The notes: generated from the letters alone by a model not told the origin. Positions 1 through 5,632 are shown, counted from the first letter of the stretch. The stretch: 6,168 bases of DNA from an uncultured Actinomyces sp. (GCA_902773415.1 CACYEE010000021.1:1-6168); one strand, 5' to 3'. Made by a program: numbers and translations.

Positions 1-75
1 CACCGCCACGTCCAGCGCGCCCATTGCGGCCTCAAGCTCGGGACCGGCCCCGCATCCTGCGCCAATGCCGACCAT
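1..75 (-). CDS. 5' end of an unidentified gene (partial, runs off the left edge)
   Basis: An ATG at 75-73 on the minus strand opens a frame with no stop to the window edge, giving 25 residues that begin MVGIGAGCGAGPELEAA. A strong Shine-Dalgarno sequence, AAGGAG at 89-84, lies 8 nt upstream of the ATG, and this is the main reason for calling a gene in so short a piece. The glycine-rich opening resembles the first strand and loop of a nucleotide- or tetrapyrrole-binding domain (the VGIG opening is seen, for example, in some cobalamin-pathway proteins), but 25 residues cannot decide this and no function is assigned. The gene is divergent from the MFS transporter, with about 400 bp between them. 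Confidence 0.5.
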   Translation of the reverse strand, partial: MVGIGAGCGAGPELEAAMGALDVAV

Positions 76-187
76 CGCGGCTTCTCCTTCCGCGGGCCCC
101 GCCCGCACGGTCCTGTTTCCGTTTCCGCTCCGCTCCCGCTACGCGCAAACCCGGCACCGTGGCTCGCTCGGAACACGTCGCGATCAC

Positions 188-208
188 GGGGTCTGACCCC
201 GCCGTCAC
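188..208 (-). repeat. REP-like palindromic repeat, copy 1
   Basis: Read on the minus strand, this copy has the foot GTGAC, the spacer GGC and the palindrome GGGGTCAGACCCC. The palindrome is perfect, with six pairs around a central A. It is the first of three same-orientation copies in this intergenic region, with starts 84 and 45 bp apart. It is inferred to be a substrate-type repeat of the RAYT at 2675-3715. Confidence 0.85.
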
Positions 209-271
209 ATTGCCCCGACTCGCCCCGCCACCGCAATCGGCCACGCACCACGCACGGGGCCACGCGCCACC

Positions 272-292
272 GGGGCCTGACCCCGTTGTCAC
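272..292 (-). repeat. REP-like palindromic repeat, copy 2
   Basis: On the minus strand: foot GTGAC, spacer AAC, palindrome GGGGTCAGGCCCC. The A-to-G change in the right arm turns a T:A pair into a T.G wobble on this strand. On the other strand it would be a C.A mismatch. Confidence 0.85.
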
Positions 293-316
293 GAACGCCA
301 TCACATCAGGTGCCGC

Positions 317-337
317 AGGGCCTGACCCCGCCGTCAC
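317..337 (-). repeat. REP-like palindromic repeat, copy 3
   Basis: On the minus strand: foot GTGAC, spacer GGC, palindrome GGGGTCAGGCCCT. It has two changes from the perfect palindrome, and both are G/T wobble-compatible on the GTGAC strand (a T.G inner pair and a G.T outermost pair). Confidence 0.8.
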
Positions 338-377
338 GCCGCCGGCCTTCGCACGCAGAAATCACACCGGCACACGC

Positions 378-406
378 TTACGAAAGCACGGAAAACGGCG
401 TAATCT
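378..406 (+). promoter_or_regulatory. Possible weak promoter of the MFS-CBS gene
   Basis: TTACGA (378-383) and TAATCT (401-406) are 17 bp apart. Each matches the sigma-70 consensus hexamers at only about 3 of 6 positions. The pair lies in a locally AT-richer patch that would give a leader of about 60 nt before the ATG at 473. The spacing is ideal but the hexamers are poor, so this is only a candidate. Confidence 0.22.
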
Positions 407-472
407 AGCCCGTTGCACCACTTCTCCACACAGTCGGCAAGACCCCTTCGGCACGCGAAAAAGGACGAACAC

Positions 473-2392
473 ATGAATCTCTCACGGCACGACAAATCCA
501 TGATCGCAGTGCTCCTCTCGGGCGCGCTCCTCATGATCCTCAACGCGACCTTCCTGTCGCCGGCCCTTCCCAGCATCATGAAGGACATGAATGTCGGCCC
601 CACCACGGCTCAATGGCTCACCTCCGCCTACAACCTCACCGAAGCCGTCGTCGTTCCCCTCAACGCCTTCCTCGTCGGCCGCTTCTCAACACGCAAGCTC
701 TTCCTCGGCGGCGTCGTCTGGTTCGGCATCGCGGCCATCCTCGGCGCCCTCGCCCCCAGCTTCCCGATTCTTCTCCTCGCCCGAATCATGATGGCCTCGG
801 CCACCGGCGTCGTCATGCCCATGGTCTTCACCCTCATCGTCCTCATCTTCCCTCGCGAACATCGCGGAAGCGCAATGGGCATCGTCGGTCTCATCATCGC
901 CTTCGCGCCCGCCGTCGGCCCGTCCACCTCCGGCATCGTCGTCGACTCGATCGGCTGGCGCGCGCTCTTCGTCATCGTCGCCGCCATCGCCCTCGTCGTC
1001 CTCGTCGCAGCCATCGCATCCCTCAAAAACCACGAAGGCTTCGAGCGCGTCCCTTTCGACGGCCTCTCCATCGTCCTCATGGCATGCGGCATGATCAGCC
1101 TGCTCTACGGCGTCTCCTCGGCCACCTCCGCCGAGCGCCTGTGGGCCTCCATCGCTCTCGTCCTCGTCGGCGCCGGCCTCCTCGGCCTGTTCTTGTGGCG
1201 CCAGTTCAGGCTCGACACCCCGGTCCTGCGCATCGGCATCCTCGCCTCGCGCCCCTACCGGACCGCCGTCGGCCTCATCATGCTGCTCCAGGCCGAGCTC
1301 GCCGGCTCCACCATCATCCTGCCCATGTACGTCCAGCAGGTGCGCGGCTACCCCGCCACCGTATCCGGCCTCCTCATGCTCCCCGGCGCGATTCTCGGCG
1401 CGTTCCTCGGCCTGATTGCCGGACGCATCTTCGACAAGCGCGGCGTGCGCGGCCTCGCCCTCGCCGGCGCCCTCGGAATGGCCCTCGGCGCCATCGGCGT
1501 CGCCAACTTCAATCTCACCATGCCCATCATCATGGTGACCGTCGTCTACACGACCATCGCCGCAGGCATCCAGTTCCTCAACACCCCGCTCAACACGTGG
1601 GGCCTGAACTCGCTCGACAACTCCGTCGTCCAGCACGCCAACTCCCTCGGCAACACCGTCAACCAGATCGGAGCCTCCTGCGGCGCAGCCTTCATCACGT
1701 CGCTGACCGCCCTCGCCCCGCGTTTCGCCGGAACCGGCGCCGACGACGGCGAGCTTCTCTACACGGGCGTCCATATCGCATTCATCGGGATCGCCGGAGT
1801 GCTCCTGCTCGCGGCGCTCGGCGTCGTCGTCTCCGTGCGCGACAAGGCCTCCGACGCGAAGGCGAAGAAAGCCATGAAGCAGGCCGCGCGCGCAAACATC
1901 CCCGGCGGGGCCCCCGTGCGCGAGCGCCGCATCCTCGTCGCCGACGTGATGAACCCCACGCCCGCTTTCCTCACCGAAGAAGCGACCGTGCGCGACGCAA
2001 TCCGGTCAATGACCGCCAACGACGTCACCGGGCTTCCCGTCGTCGACAACGAGGCAAGGCTCACCGGTTTCATCACCGACGGCGACATCATGCGTTTCCT
2101 TTCCCCCAACGACAAGGAATACGTAAGCGACGGCCGCATCTTCGCCTCGATCGTCGAGGACGAATCGGTCGGCGAGCGCCTGAAGGAACTGCTGGTATTG
2201 CCAATCGCGCGCCTTGCCGCCAAAGGCCATGTCCATTCCTTCGAAGTGCATGACGACGCCGAGGAATCCTTCAAGACGCTCGCCGAAAAGCACATCCGAA
2301 AGGCCCCCGTGCTGGCCGACGGGAAGCTCGTGGGCACCCTTTCGCGCAGAGACGTCATCAACGCTCTCGTGGTGCTCGGCGATTCGATCTGA
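473..2392 (+). CDS. DHA2-type MFS exporter with C-terminal CBS-domain pair
   Basis: This is a 639-residue inner-membrane protein. Residues 10 to 455 read as about 14 hydrophobic segments, the layout of DHA2 (EmrB/QacA-type) proton-coupled drug exporters. Family signatures include an early ALPSI (31-35), a loop 2-3 motif-A-like stretch GRFSTRKLFL (69-78), and an antiporter motif-C-like AVGPSTSG (147-154) followed by GWRALF. A basic linker (457-485, KAKKAMKQAARA) leads to two CBS domains, about 488-543 (VADVMNP, TGLPVVD, GFITDGDIMRFL) and about 583-635 (RKAPVLADGKLVGTLSRRDVI). CBS pairs usually bind adenine nucleotides and gate the attached protein, so nucleotide-responsive export is inferred; the substrate is unknown. 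The ATG at 473 is chosen over an in-frame ATG at 413 because AAGGA (461-465) sits 7 nt before it and the family N-terminus begins there. No EmrA/HlyD-type adaptor gene is adjacent. Confidence 0.92.
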   Translation: MNLSRHDKSMIAVLLSGALLMILNATFLSPALPSIMKDMNVGPTTAQWLTSAYNLTEAVVVPLNAFLVGRFSTRKLFLGGVVWFGIAAILGALAPSFPILLLARIMMASATGVVMPMVFTLIVLIFPREHRGSAMGIVGLIIAFAPAVGPSTSGIVVDSIGWRALFVIVAAIALVVLVAAIASLKNHEGFERVPFDGLSIVLMACGMISLLYGVSSATSAERLWASIALVLVGAGLLGLFLWRQFRLDTPVLRIGILASRPYRTAVGLIMLLQAELAGSTIILPMYVQQVRGYPATVSGLLMLPGAILGAFLGLIAGRIFDKRGVRGLALAGALGMALGAIGVANFNLTMPIIMVTVVYTTIAAGIQFLNTPLNTWGLNSLDNSVVQHANSLGNTVNQIGASCGAAFITSLTALAPRFAGTGADDGELLYTGVHIAFIGIAGVLLLAALGVVVSVRDKASDAKAKKAMKQAARANIPGGAPVRERRILVADVMNPTPAFLTEEATVRDAIRSMTANDVTGLPVVDNEARLTGFITDGDIMRFLSPNDKEYVSDGRIFASIVEDESVGERLKELLVLPIARLAAKGHVHSFEVHDDAEESFKTLAEKHIRKAPVLADGKLVGTLSRRDVINALVVLGDSI

Positions 2393-2416
2393 GTTTCCCG
2401 GAGTTTTCGGCCTTCG

Positions 2417-2433
2417 GCGCGGCAGCACCGCGC
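2417..2433 (+). repeat. Short GC stem-loop after the MFS-CBS gene
   Basis: GCGCGG (2417-2422) pairs perfectly with CCGCGC (2428-2433) around a 5-nt loop, 24 bp after the transporter stop codon. No T-run follows, so it is not a classic intrinsic terminator. It abuts the longer stem-loop at 2435-2470. Confidence 0.45.
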
Positions 2434-2434
2434 G

Positions 2435-2470
2435 GGCTTGCCTTGCGCAGGAAGAGGCGCGAGGCAAGCC
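2435..2470 (+). repeat. 14-bp inverted repeat / stem-loop
   Basis: GGCTTGCCTTGCGC (2435-2448) pairs with GCGCGAGGCAAGCC (2457-2470) over 14 positions, with one T.G wobble and an 8-nt purine-rich loop. It lies 42 bp after the transporter stop. No T-run follows, so it could be an mRNA-stabilising or pausing hairpin, a terminator without a U-tract, or part of the RAYT-associated mobile unit. Its sequence is unrelated to the 21-bp repeats. Confidence 0.65.
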
Positions 2471-2500
2471 GATTCTGCGGTACCCCCACGGCGACGACGT

Positions 2501-2521
2501 GTGACAGCGGGGTCAGACCCC
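2501..2521 (+). repeat. REP-like palindromic repeat, copy 4
   Basis: On the plus strand: foot GTGAC, spacer AGC, palindrome GGGGTCAGACCCC (perfect). This is the first of a close pair just upstream of the RAYT gene, opposite in orientation to copies 1-3 and 6-7. Confidence 0.88.
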
Positions 2522-2533
2522 CGACACGACGAG

Positions 2534-2554
2534 GTGACAGCGGGGTCAGGCCCC
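2534..2554 (+). repeat. REP-like palindromic repeat, copy 5
   Basis: On the plus strand: foot GTGAC, spacer AGC, palindrome GGGGTCAGGCCCC, with the same T.G wobble variant as copy 2. It starts 33 bp after copy 4 and 141 bp before the RAYT start codon. Confidence 0.87.
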
Positions 2555-2579
2555 GTGCGTCGCTTTGCCGCACGAATCC

Positions 2580-2606
2580 ACAGGCGCGAAAAACTCGCCT
2601 GTTTTT
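2580..2606 (+). terminator. Intrinsic terminator between the MFS-CBS and RAYT genes
   Basis: ACAGGCG (2580-2586) pairs perfectly with CGCCTGT (2596-2602) around a 9-nt A-rich loop, and a run of five T (2602-2606) follows directly. This is the textbook layout of a Rho-independent terminator, though the 7-bp stem is modest. It would end transcription coming from the transporter, and it insulates the transposase gene, whose TATAAC box starts 16 bp downstream. Confidence 0.65.
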
Positions 2607-2621
2607 CTCTGGGCCCTCCGA

Positions 2622-2627
2622 TATAAC
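2622..2627 (+). promoter_or_regulatory. Possible -10 box of the RAYT gene
   Basis: TATAAC matches 5 of 6 bases of the sigma-70 -10 consensus and lies 47 bp before the RAYT ATG, just after the terminator-like hairpin. No good -35 hexamer is visible at 16-18 bp spacing (CTGTTT at 17 bp is poor), so any promoter is probably weak, as is common for transposase genes. Confidence 0.35.
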
Positions 2628-2674
2628 GGAACAAGACCTGTCCACCCGACATTTTCCCGAGGAGAAGCAGAACC

Positions 2675-3715
2675 ATGAGAAGGCCACGAGCACAATCCGA
2701 ATCGCACATCTACCACGTCATCACCCGCGGAACCGGACGCCAAAACATTTTCGAAGACGACCCCGACCGCCATTTCTTCCTGAACCTCCTCAACGCTTTG
2801 CTGACAAAGCACCAAGGAAAGCTGCTGGCCTGGTGCCTCATGGGAAACCACGTGCATCTGCTCCTCAAAACGCCGCTGCCGTCCCTCTCCCTCATCATGC
2901 AGCAGCTCAAAGGGCGATATGCGCAACGTTTCAACGCACGGCATGGCCGAATCGGCCACCTGTTCTCGGGACGGTACAAGAGCATCCCGATTCACGACGA
3001 CGCCCACCTGATGGCAGTCGTCCGCTACATCCACCAGAACCCCGTAAGAGCAGGCATCAGCACAACCTGCAACTACCGCTGGAGCAGCTTCCCGGAATAC
3101 ATCGGCAGCCCGACCATCACCGACACCTCGTTCGTCGCGTCAATATTCGCAGACCGGGTCGCGTTCGTTGCCGGTCACCTTGTTCCCGTTTGCGCGGCAG
3201 AAATCCGGCCCGACGCCACGTCCCGGCTGAGCGACGACGACGCGCGCCGAATCGCATCCCGCGTCGCAGGAAGCTCCAAACCGCAGGCAATCGGCGAAAT
3301 GCCGAAGCGCGTACGAGACAGAATACTCGGCGTCCTTCGCGGCATCGGCCTATCGATTCGCCAGCTTGAACGCCTCACAGGCATAGGCCGCGGAATCATA
3401 CAGCGTTGCAGACCCGCAACTTCCGATGAAGACCCAACCGCAACCGCCTCGCCACCCCTCGTCGAATCCGCTCCTGCTGTCAGCCAATCCTCGATTCCCG
3501 GATTCCGGCAACGACGCCTATGCCGCAGATTCTTGAGCCGCGCGTCAGGGCGGCATGCCGCGGCAAACCACTACGCCACCATAGCCGCTTCCGCATGTCT
3601 CGACGACATGACAAGCGCCAAAGCGTTCCGCTCCGGCACATTCCGGGCGCTGCTGGAGGCTTCGCGTTCCGCAAATGCACGGCTGCGAACCGCGGACAAC
3701 GCCGTCGCTAGATAA
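2675..3715 (+). CDS. REP-associated tyrosine transposase (Y1/HUH, RAYT) with C-terminal HTH
   Basis: This 346-residue protein belongs to the IS200-like Y1 transposase superfamily. The HUH metal site is H59-V60-H61 in MGNHVHLLL. The catalytic tyrosine is expected to be Y118 in the family signature RYIHQNPVRAG. FSGRYKS (98-104) is also typical. Enzymes of this class nick and rejoin single-stranded DNA at hairpin repeats through a 5'-phosphotyrosine link. A helix-turn-helix-like segment follows at about 225-245 (LSIRQLERLTGIGRGIIQR), perhaps for DNA binding or dimerisation. The tail from about 249 is Ala/Pro/Ser-rich and unrecognised; it could be read-through extending to the stop inside acyP. 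The start is supported by GAGGAG (2659-2664), 10 nt before the ATG. No REP-independent IS ends are evident, but 21-bp palindromes flank the gene in inverted orientation, which fits a RAYT rather than an autonomous IS200. Confidence 0.92.
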   Translation: MRRPRAQSESHIYHVITRGTGRQNIFEDDPDRHFFLNLLNALLTKHQGKLLAWCLMGNHVHLLLKTPLPSLSLIMQQLKGRYAQRFNARHGRIGHLFSGRYKSIPIHDDAHLMAVVRYIHQNPVRAGISTTCNYRWSSFPEYIGSPTITDTSFVASIFADRVAFVAGHLVPVCAAEIRPDATSRLSDDDARRIASRVAGSSKPQAIGEMPKRVRDRILGVLRGIGLSIRQLERLTGIGRGIIQRCRPATSDEDPTATASPPLVESAPAVSQSSIPGFRQRRLCRRFLSRASGRHAAANHYATIAASACLDDMTSAKAFRSGTFRALLEASRSANARLRTADNAVAR

Positions 3716-4037
3716 TGCGGAACGCTTTCTCCGGAATCGGAGGGATCTGCGTTTTCTCGACCAGCCGCGCGTTGATCCACGAACGCGGCGATGCGCTCAG
3801 CTCGCCGACCCCGCGCTCGAAATCAGAAATCTGGACCGGACTTCCCTGCACCTCTGCCTGGACGGTGCCGTCGTCAAGATTCCGCACCCAGCCCGTCACC
3901 CCCGCACCCGACGCGATCTGACGCGCGCTGAAACGAAAACCGACAGCCTGAACGTCGCCCTCCCATCGTAGCCGCATCCTGACAGCTCCGTCGGGTACGG
4001 ACAAAACGGCTGACGCTTTCTTTCGGCGAAAAAGCAT
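3708..4037 (-). CDS. acyP: Acylphosphatase-family protein
   Basis: This 109-residue cytosolic protein is read leftward. It carries the acylphosphatase signature: GDVQAVGFRFSARQIA (the usual form is GxVQGVxFR), then GVTGWVRNLDDGTVQAEVQG. The catalytic arginine is the R of GFRF and the catalytic asparagine the N of WVRNL. The family hydrolyses carboxyl-phosphate bonds in small acyl phosphates such as acetyl or carbamoyl phosphate. The usual length is about 90 residues; here a short basic N-terminus and a C-terminal extension (SWINARLVEKTQI) are added. An in-frame GTG at 4043 is rejected because it overlaps the AAGGAG ribosome site (4048-4043), whereas the ATG at 4037 lies 5 nt beyond it. The gene converges on the transposase gene and overlaps its end by 8 bp, so neither has room for its own intergenic terminator. 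Confidence 0.87.
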   Translation of the reverse strand: MLFRRKKASAVLSVPDGAVRMRLRWEGDVQAVGFRFSARQIASGAGVTGWVRNLDDGTVQAEVQGSPVQISDFERGVGELSASPRSWINARLVEKTQIPPIPEKAFRII

Positions 4038-4042
4038 TGTCA

Positions 4043-4048
4043 CTCCTT
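4043..4048 (-). promoter_or_regulatory. Ribosome-binding site that fixes the acyP start
   Basis: AAGGAG read on the minus strand (4048 to 4043) is 5 nt from the ATG at 4037-4035. It physically overlaps the upstream GTG at 4043-4041, which rules out that GTG as the start codon. Confidence 0.7.
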
Positions 4049-4226
4049 GGGTTCAGAGGAACGTTCGGCTCTCGCTAATGCAAGGTGCCTGGACGAGCCT
4101 TCAGTCTACCGCCCATGCGGCCTTCAGGCGCCGTCACTGCGCCGCCTCGCGCCACCCCGCGCGCGGAGAACTCTCGCCTCCGAGTCCGAGTCGACGACGC
4201 ATTCGCGCAGCTTGAGATCGTGTACT

Positions 4227-4247
4227 TGGGTCTGACCCCGCTGTCAC
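4227..4247 (-). repeat. REP-like palindromic repeat, copy 6
   Basis: On the minus strand: foot GTGAC, spacer AGC, palindrome GGGGTCAGACCCA, perfect except for a G.A mismatch at the outermost pair. Together with copies 4-5 it brackets the RAYT-acyP segment in inverted orientation. Confidence 0.85.
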
Positions 4248-4289
4248 CTCGAACCGTTTCAGCTCATGCCGCATCGAACATGCCATTTG

Positions 4290-4309
4290 CCGTCTGGCCC
4301 CGCTGCCCA
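4290..4309 (-). repeat. Degenerate REP-like repeat between copies 6 and 7
   Basis: Plus-strand GTCTGGCCCCGCTG (4292-4305) matches the core of the repeat with one change in the palindrome. The foot is eroded (CCCA in place of TCAC), giving about 14 of 19 matching positions. Its place between two good copies supports a decayed third member. Confidence 0.4.
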
Positions 4310-4319
4310 AGCTGGCATT

Positions 4320-4340
4320 CGGGTCTGACCCCGGTGTCAC
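4320..4340 (-). repeat. REP-like palindromic repeat, copy 7
   Basis: On the minus strand: foot GTGAC, spacer ACC, palindrome GGGGTCAGACCCG, with a G.G mismatch at the outermost pair. It has the same orientation as copy 6 and starts 93 bp further on. Confidence 0.84.
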
Positions 4341-4469
4341 GCACGGCCACCGCCCGCAGTTCCCGCCGGCATCATTGGCGCAGTGTCATTTGTGGCCAAC
4401 CTGCACCATCGAATACTGGCATCGCGCCATTTCCCGAGGGCGGGACGCAGAGTTTGGCAAGAATCATGC

Positions 4470-4616
4470 ATGCCCAACAACGGGGTCGAAGTGTCGAACC
4501 TGACCTTCGGCACATGGCTTGTCGACGACGACGCGGCCGACGCGGTGCGCCCAGCAGCGGAAATCGACTATCGCCGCATCGGCACCGCGCAAGCGTACGG
4601 CAACGAACGCGGCGTC
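4470..4616 (+). pseudogene. Aldo/keto reductase, N-terminal remnant
   Basis: Forty-nine residues from the ATG at 4470 match the start of aldo/keto reductases: NNGVEVSNLTFGTWLVDDD, then AAEIDYRRIGTAQAYGNERG. The usual family text is YRHIDTAQAYGNE. Here the active-site aspartate before TAQAY is glycine (G38), while the catalytic tyrosine (Y43) remains. After V49 the similarity ends abruptly. The frame runs through unrelated arginine-rich sequence to a stop at 4734-4736, so roughly four fifths of a normal protein of about 280 residues is missing. No good ribosome site precedes the ATG. Such enzymes reduce carbonyls with NADPH and often neighbour flavodoxin and ABM-family genes, as here. It is a relic, not a functional enzyme. 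Confidence 0.8.
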
Positions 4617-4753
4617 TTGCGTTCACCGCACCGGCAGGCGGCAAGTGGCAATGAAGGCGGCCGGCGTCGCCCCTGCCGGCATGGACATGCGCGAAATCCT
4701 CCGCTCCACGGCGCTGCACTGCTCGCCGGCGAATAGCCGACGGAAGGAAAGGC
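4617..4753. other. Unassigned sequence between two gene relics
   Basis: After the aldo/keto reductase similarity stops, none of the three plus frames continues that family. One frame gives AMKAAGVAPAGMDMREIL, which looks mildly protein-like but is not recognised. It could be the end of another deleted gene fused by deletion. A ribosome site for the flavodoxin relic (AAGGA, 4744-4748) closes the stretch. Confidence 0.35.
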
Positions 4754-5290
4754 ACGGAAGAACCAACCGCAGCACGCAGGACATTCATGAACGTCGCCGC
4801 CCGCGGCATGGAGGCAGCGCTTGCGGCAGGATGCTCGCAGGCTCCTCCCAAGACGGGAACATCGAATTCGACGGGGAACAGCACCGTCGTGTTCTTTTCG
4901 CAAACGGGCACGACGCGGGAATTCGCTGCCCGAATCGCCAATCGTCCGAACATCGAAACCATCGAACCGAAAGCCGCACCGGTTTGCGCGAACGCCGATT
5001 TGGACTACAACGCCCCTCGGCCCGGGCCACCGTCGAACAGAACACGCCCAGGTCCCGGCCGGCGCTTGCAGAGATTCCCGGCATCGGCGCCTACGACGTC
5101 GCCTTTCTTGGATATCCCATCCGGTGGGGCACGGCCATCGTGCCGTTCTGCACGTCGGATTCGAGCGGCATCGGGGCCAGCGCGGACGAGCTGGCAGGCT
5201 TGGCCTCCCTGGCCGTAACATGGATGCCGAGGCAACGCTTCGCCGTTGGCACTGGCGAGCGGGCCGTCGCAACATGGATCGATTCTCTAG
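4754..5290 (+). pseudogene. Tat-lipoprotein flavodoxin, degraded
   Basis: The relic reads in two frames. The first part gives a twin-arginine signal (ARRTFMN, RR at 4775-4780), a lipobox LAAGC (Cys at 4832-4834), a Ser/Thr/Gly linker, and an FMN phosphate loop VVFFSQTGTTREFA. It then runs to ANADLDYNA. The frame must switch at about 5012-5014, near a CCCC run, to recover PSARATVEQNTPRSRPA, AYDVAFLGYPIRWG and IVPFCTSDSSGIGASADEL. At 5131-5137 WGTA joins directly to IVPFC, where related flavodoxins have roughly 15-20 more residues, so an in-frame deletion is likely. The expected start codon, 5 nt after AAGGA (4744-4748), is ACG at 4754, probably a mutated ATG. The ATG at 4787 would lose the RR motif. 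The ancestral role is inferred as an exported FMN electron carrier or quinone reductase. Confidence 0.85.
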
Positions 5291-5305
5291 CCTTGCAGGA
5301 GCAAC

Positions 5306-5632
5306 ATGAGCATTCTTGTCAACATCCGCTACACGGGAACCGGGGGTGCCGCGCGCGCCTTCGCCGACGAAATGATGTCCTCGGGCACCGTGGACGCGAT
5401 TCGCGCCGAGGAGGGGAACCTCCGCTACGAGTACTTCGCGCCGTTTGACGACCCCGAAACGGTGCTTCTCGTCGACATCTGGCACGACCAGGCCGCCCTC
5501 GACGCGCACCACGCTTCGCCCATGATGGAAAGGATCGCCGAGTTGCGCGAATCGTACGACCTGCATATGCATGTCGAGCGATTCGCGTCTGACGATTCCG
5601 CGCCCGACGATTCGGCGTTCATCCGCATGTAG
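5306..5632 (+). CDS. Antibiotic biosynthesis monooxygenase (ABM) / YgiN-like domain protein
   Basis: This is an intact 108-residue cytosolic protein with a single ABM ferredoxin-like domain. Typical text is EGNLRYEYFAPFDDPETVLLVD (begins at residue 36), followed by WHDQAALDAHHASPMME (59-75). Relatives are small dimeric cofactor-poor oxygenases or quinol monooxygenases that act on quinols and polycyclic compounds; the substrate here is unknown. The C-terminus is acidic (about 95-105) and slightly longer than the domain. AGGAG (5297-5301) lies 4 nt before the ATG, inside the tail of the flavodoxin relic, so the two were probably one operon with the aldo/keto reductase. It is the only intact member left, and whether it still has a promoter is unclear. 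Its last 14 bp overlap the end of the minus-strand remnant. Confidence 0.87.
   Translation: MSILVNIRYTGTGGAARAFADEMMSSGTVDAIRAEEGNLRYEYFAPFDDPETVLLVDIWHDQAALDAHHASPMMERIAELRESYDLHMHVERFASDDSAPDDSAFIRM

Larger units (their letters stand above)
76..472. other. Divergent intergenic region with three palindromic repeats
   Basis: This stretch of about 400 bp separates the left-edge minus-strand gene from the plus-strand transporter. I see no credible protein in it: the open frames are arginine/proline-rich and translate straight through the repeats. It holds three 21-bp palindrome copies (188-208, 272-292, 317-337), all in the same orientation, and a weak promoter-like pair just before the transporter. 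The rest shows no structure I can name. Confidence 0.6.
4049..4469. other. Gene-free region upstream of acyP with repeat cluster
   Basis: Between the acyP ribosome site and the aldo/keto reductase relic I see no credible gene. The longest plus-strand frame here translates through the repeats and is arginine-rich. The region should hold the acyP promoter, but no convincing -35/-10 pair is visible on the minus strand. It contains two good 21-bp palindromes (4227-4247, 4320-4340) and a degenerate one between them. Confidence 0.5.

Noticed and set aside
188..337. CRISPR array
   Set aside because: The units are short and palindromic, with unequal spacing (84 and 45 bp) and copies in both orientations across the window, and no cas gene is present. 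REP-type repeats explain them better.
24..476. A 150-codon open frame running through repeat copies 1-3
   Set aside because: It has no ribosome site or motif, and it translates the repeats as recurring GSDPAVT-like text, so it is noncoding sequence left open by high GC.
686..1774. A 362-codon open frame on the minus strand opposite the transporter
   Set aside because: It is almost entirely Gly/Asp/Glu/Ala with repetitive text, a typical antisense shadow of a GC-rich membrane-protein gene.
613..2253. A 546-codon open frame on the plus strand inside the transporter gene
   Set aside because: It is extremely Arg/His/Pro-rich with no domain, the usual +1 shadow of a GC-rich gene. The overlapping frame has clear MFS and CBS motifs.
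2675..3715. An autonomous IS200/IS605 element
   Set aside because: No TnpB or left-end/right-end subterminal hairpins of the IS type are seen. The RYIHQNPVRAG signature and the surrounding dispersed palindromes fit a domesticated-type RAYT.
4480..4504. Another 21-bp repeat copy (ACGGGGTC followed shortly by TGACC)
   Set aside because: The bases encode the NNGVEV start of the aldo/keto reductase relic and lack both the GTGAC foot and the palindrome.
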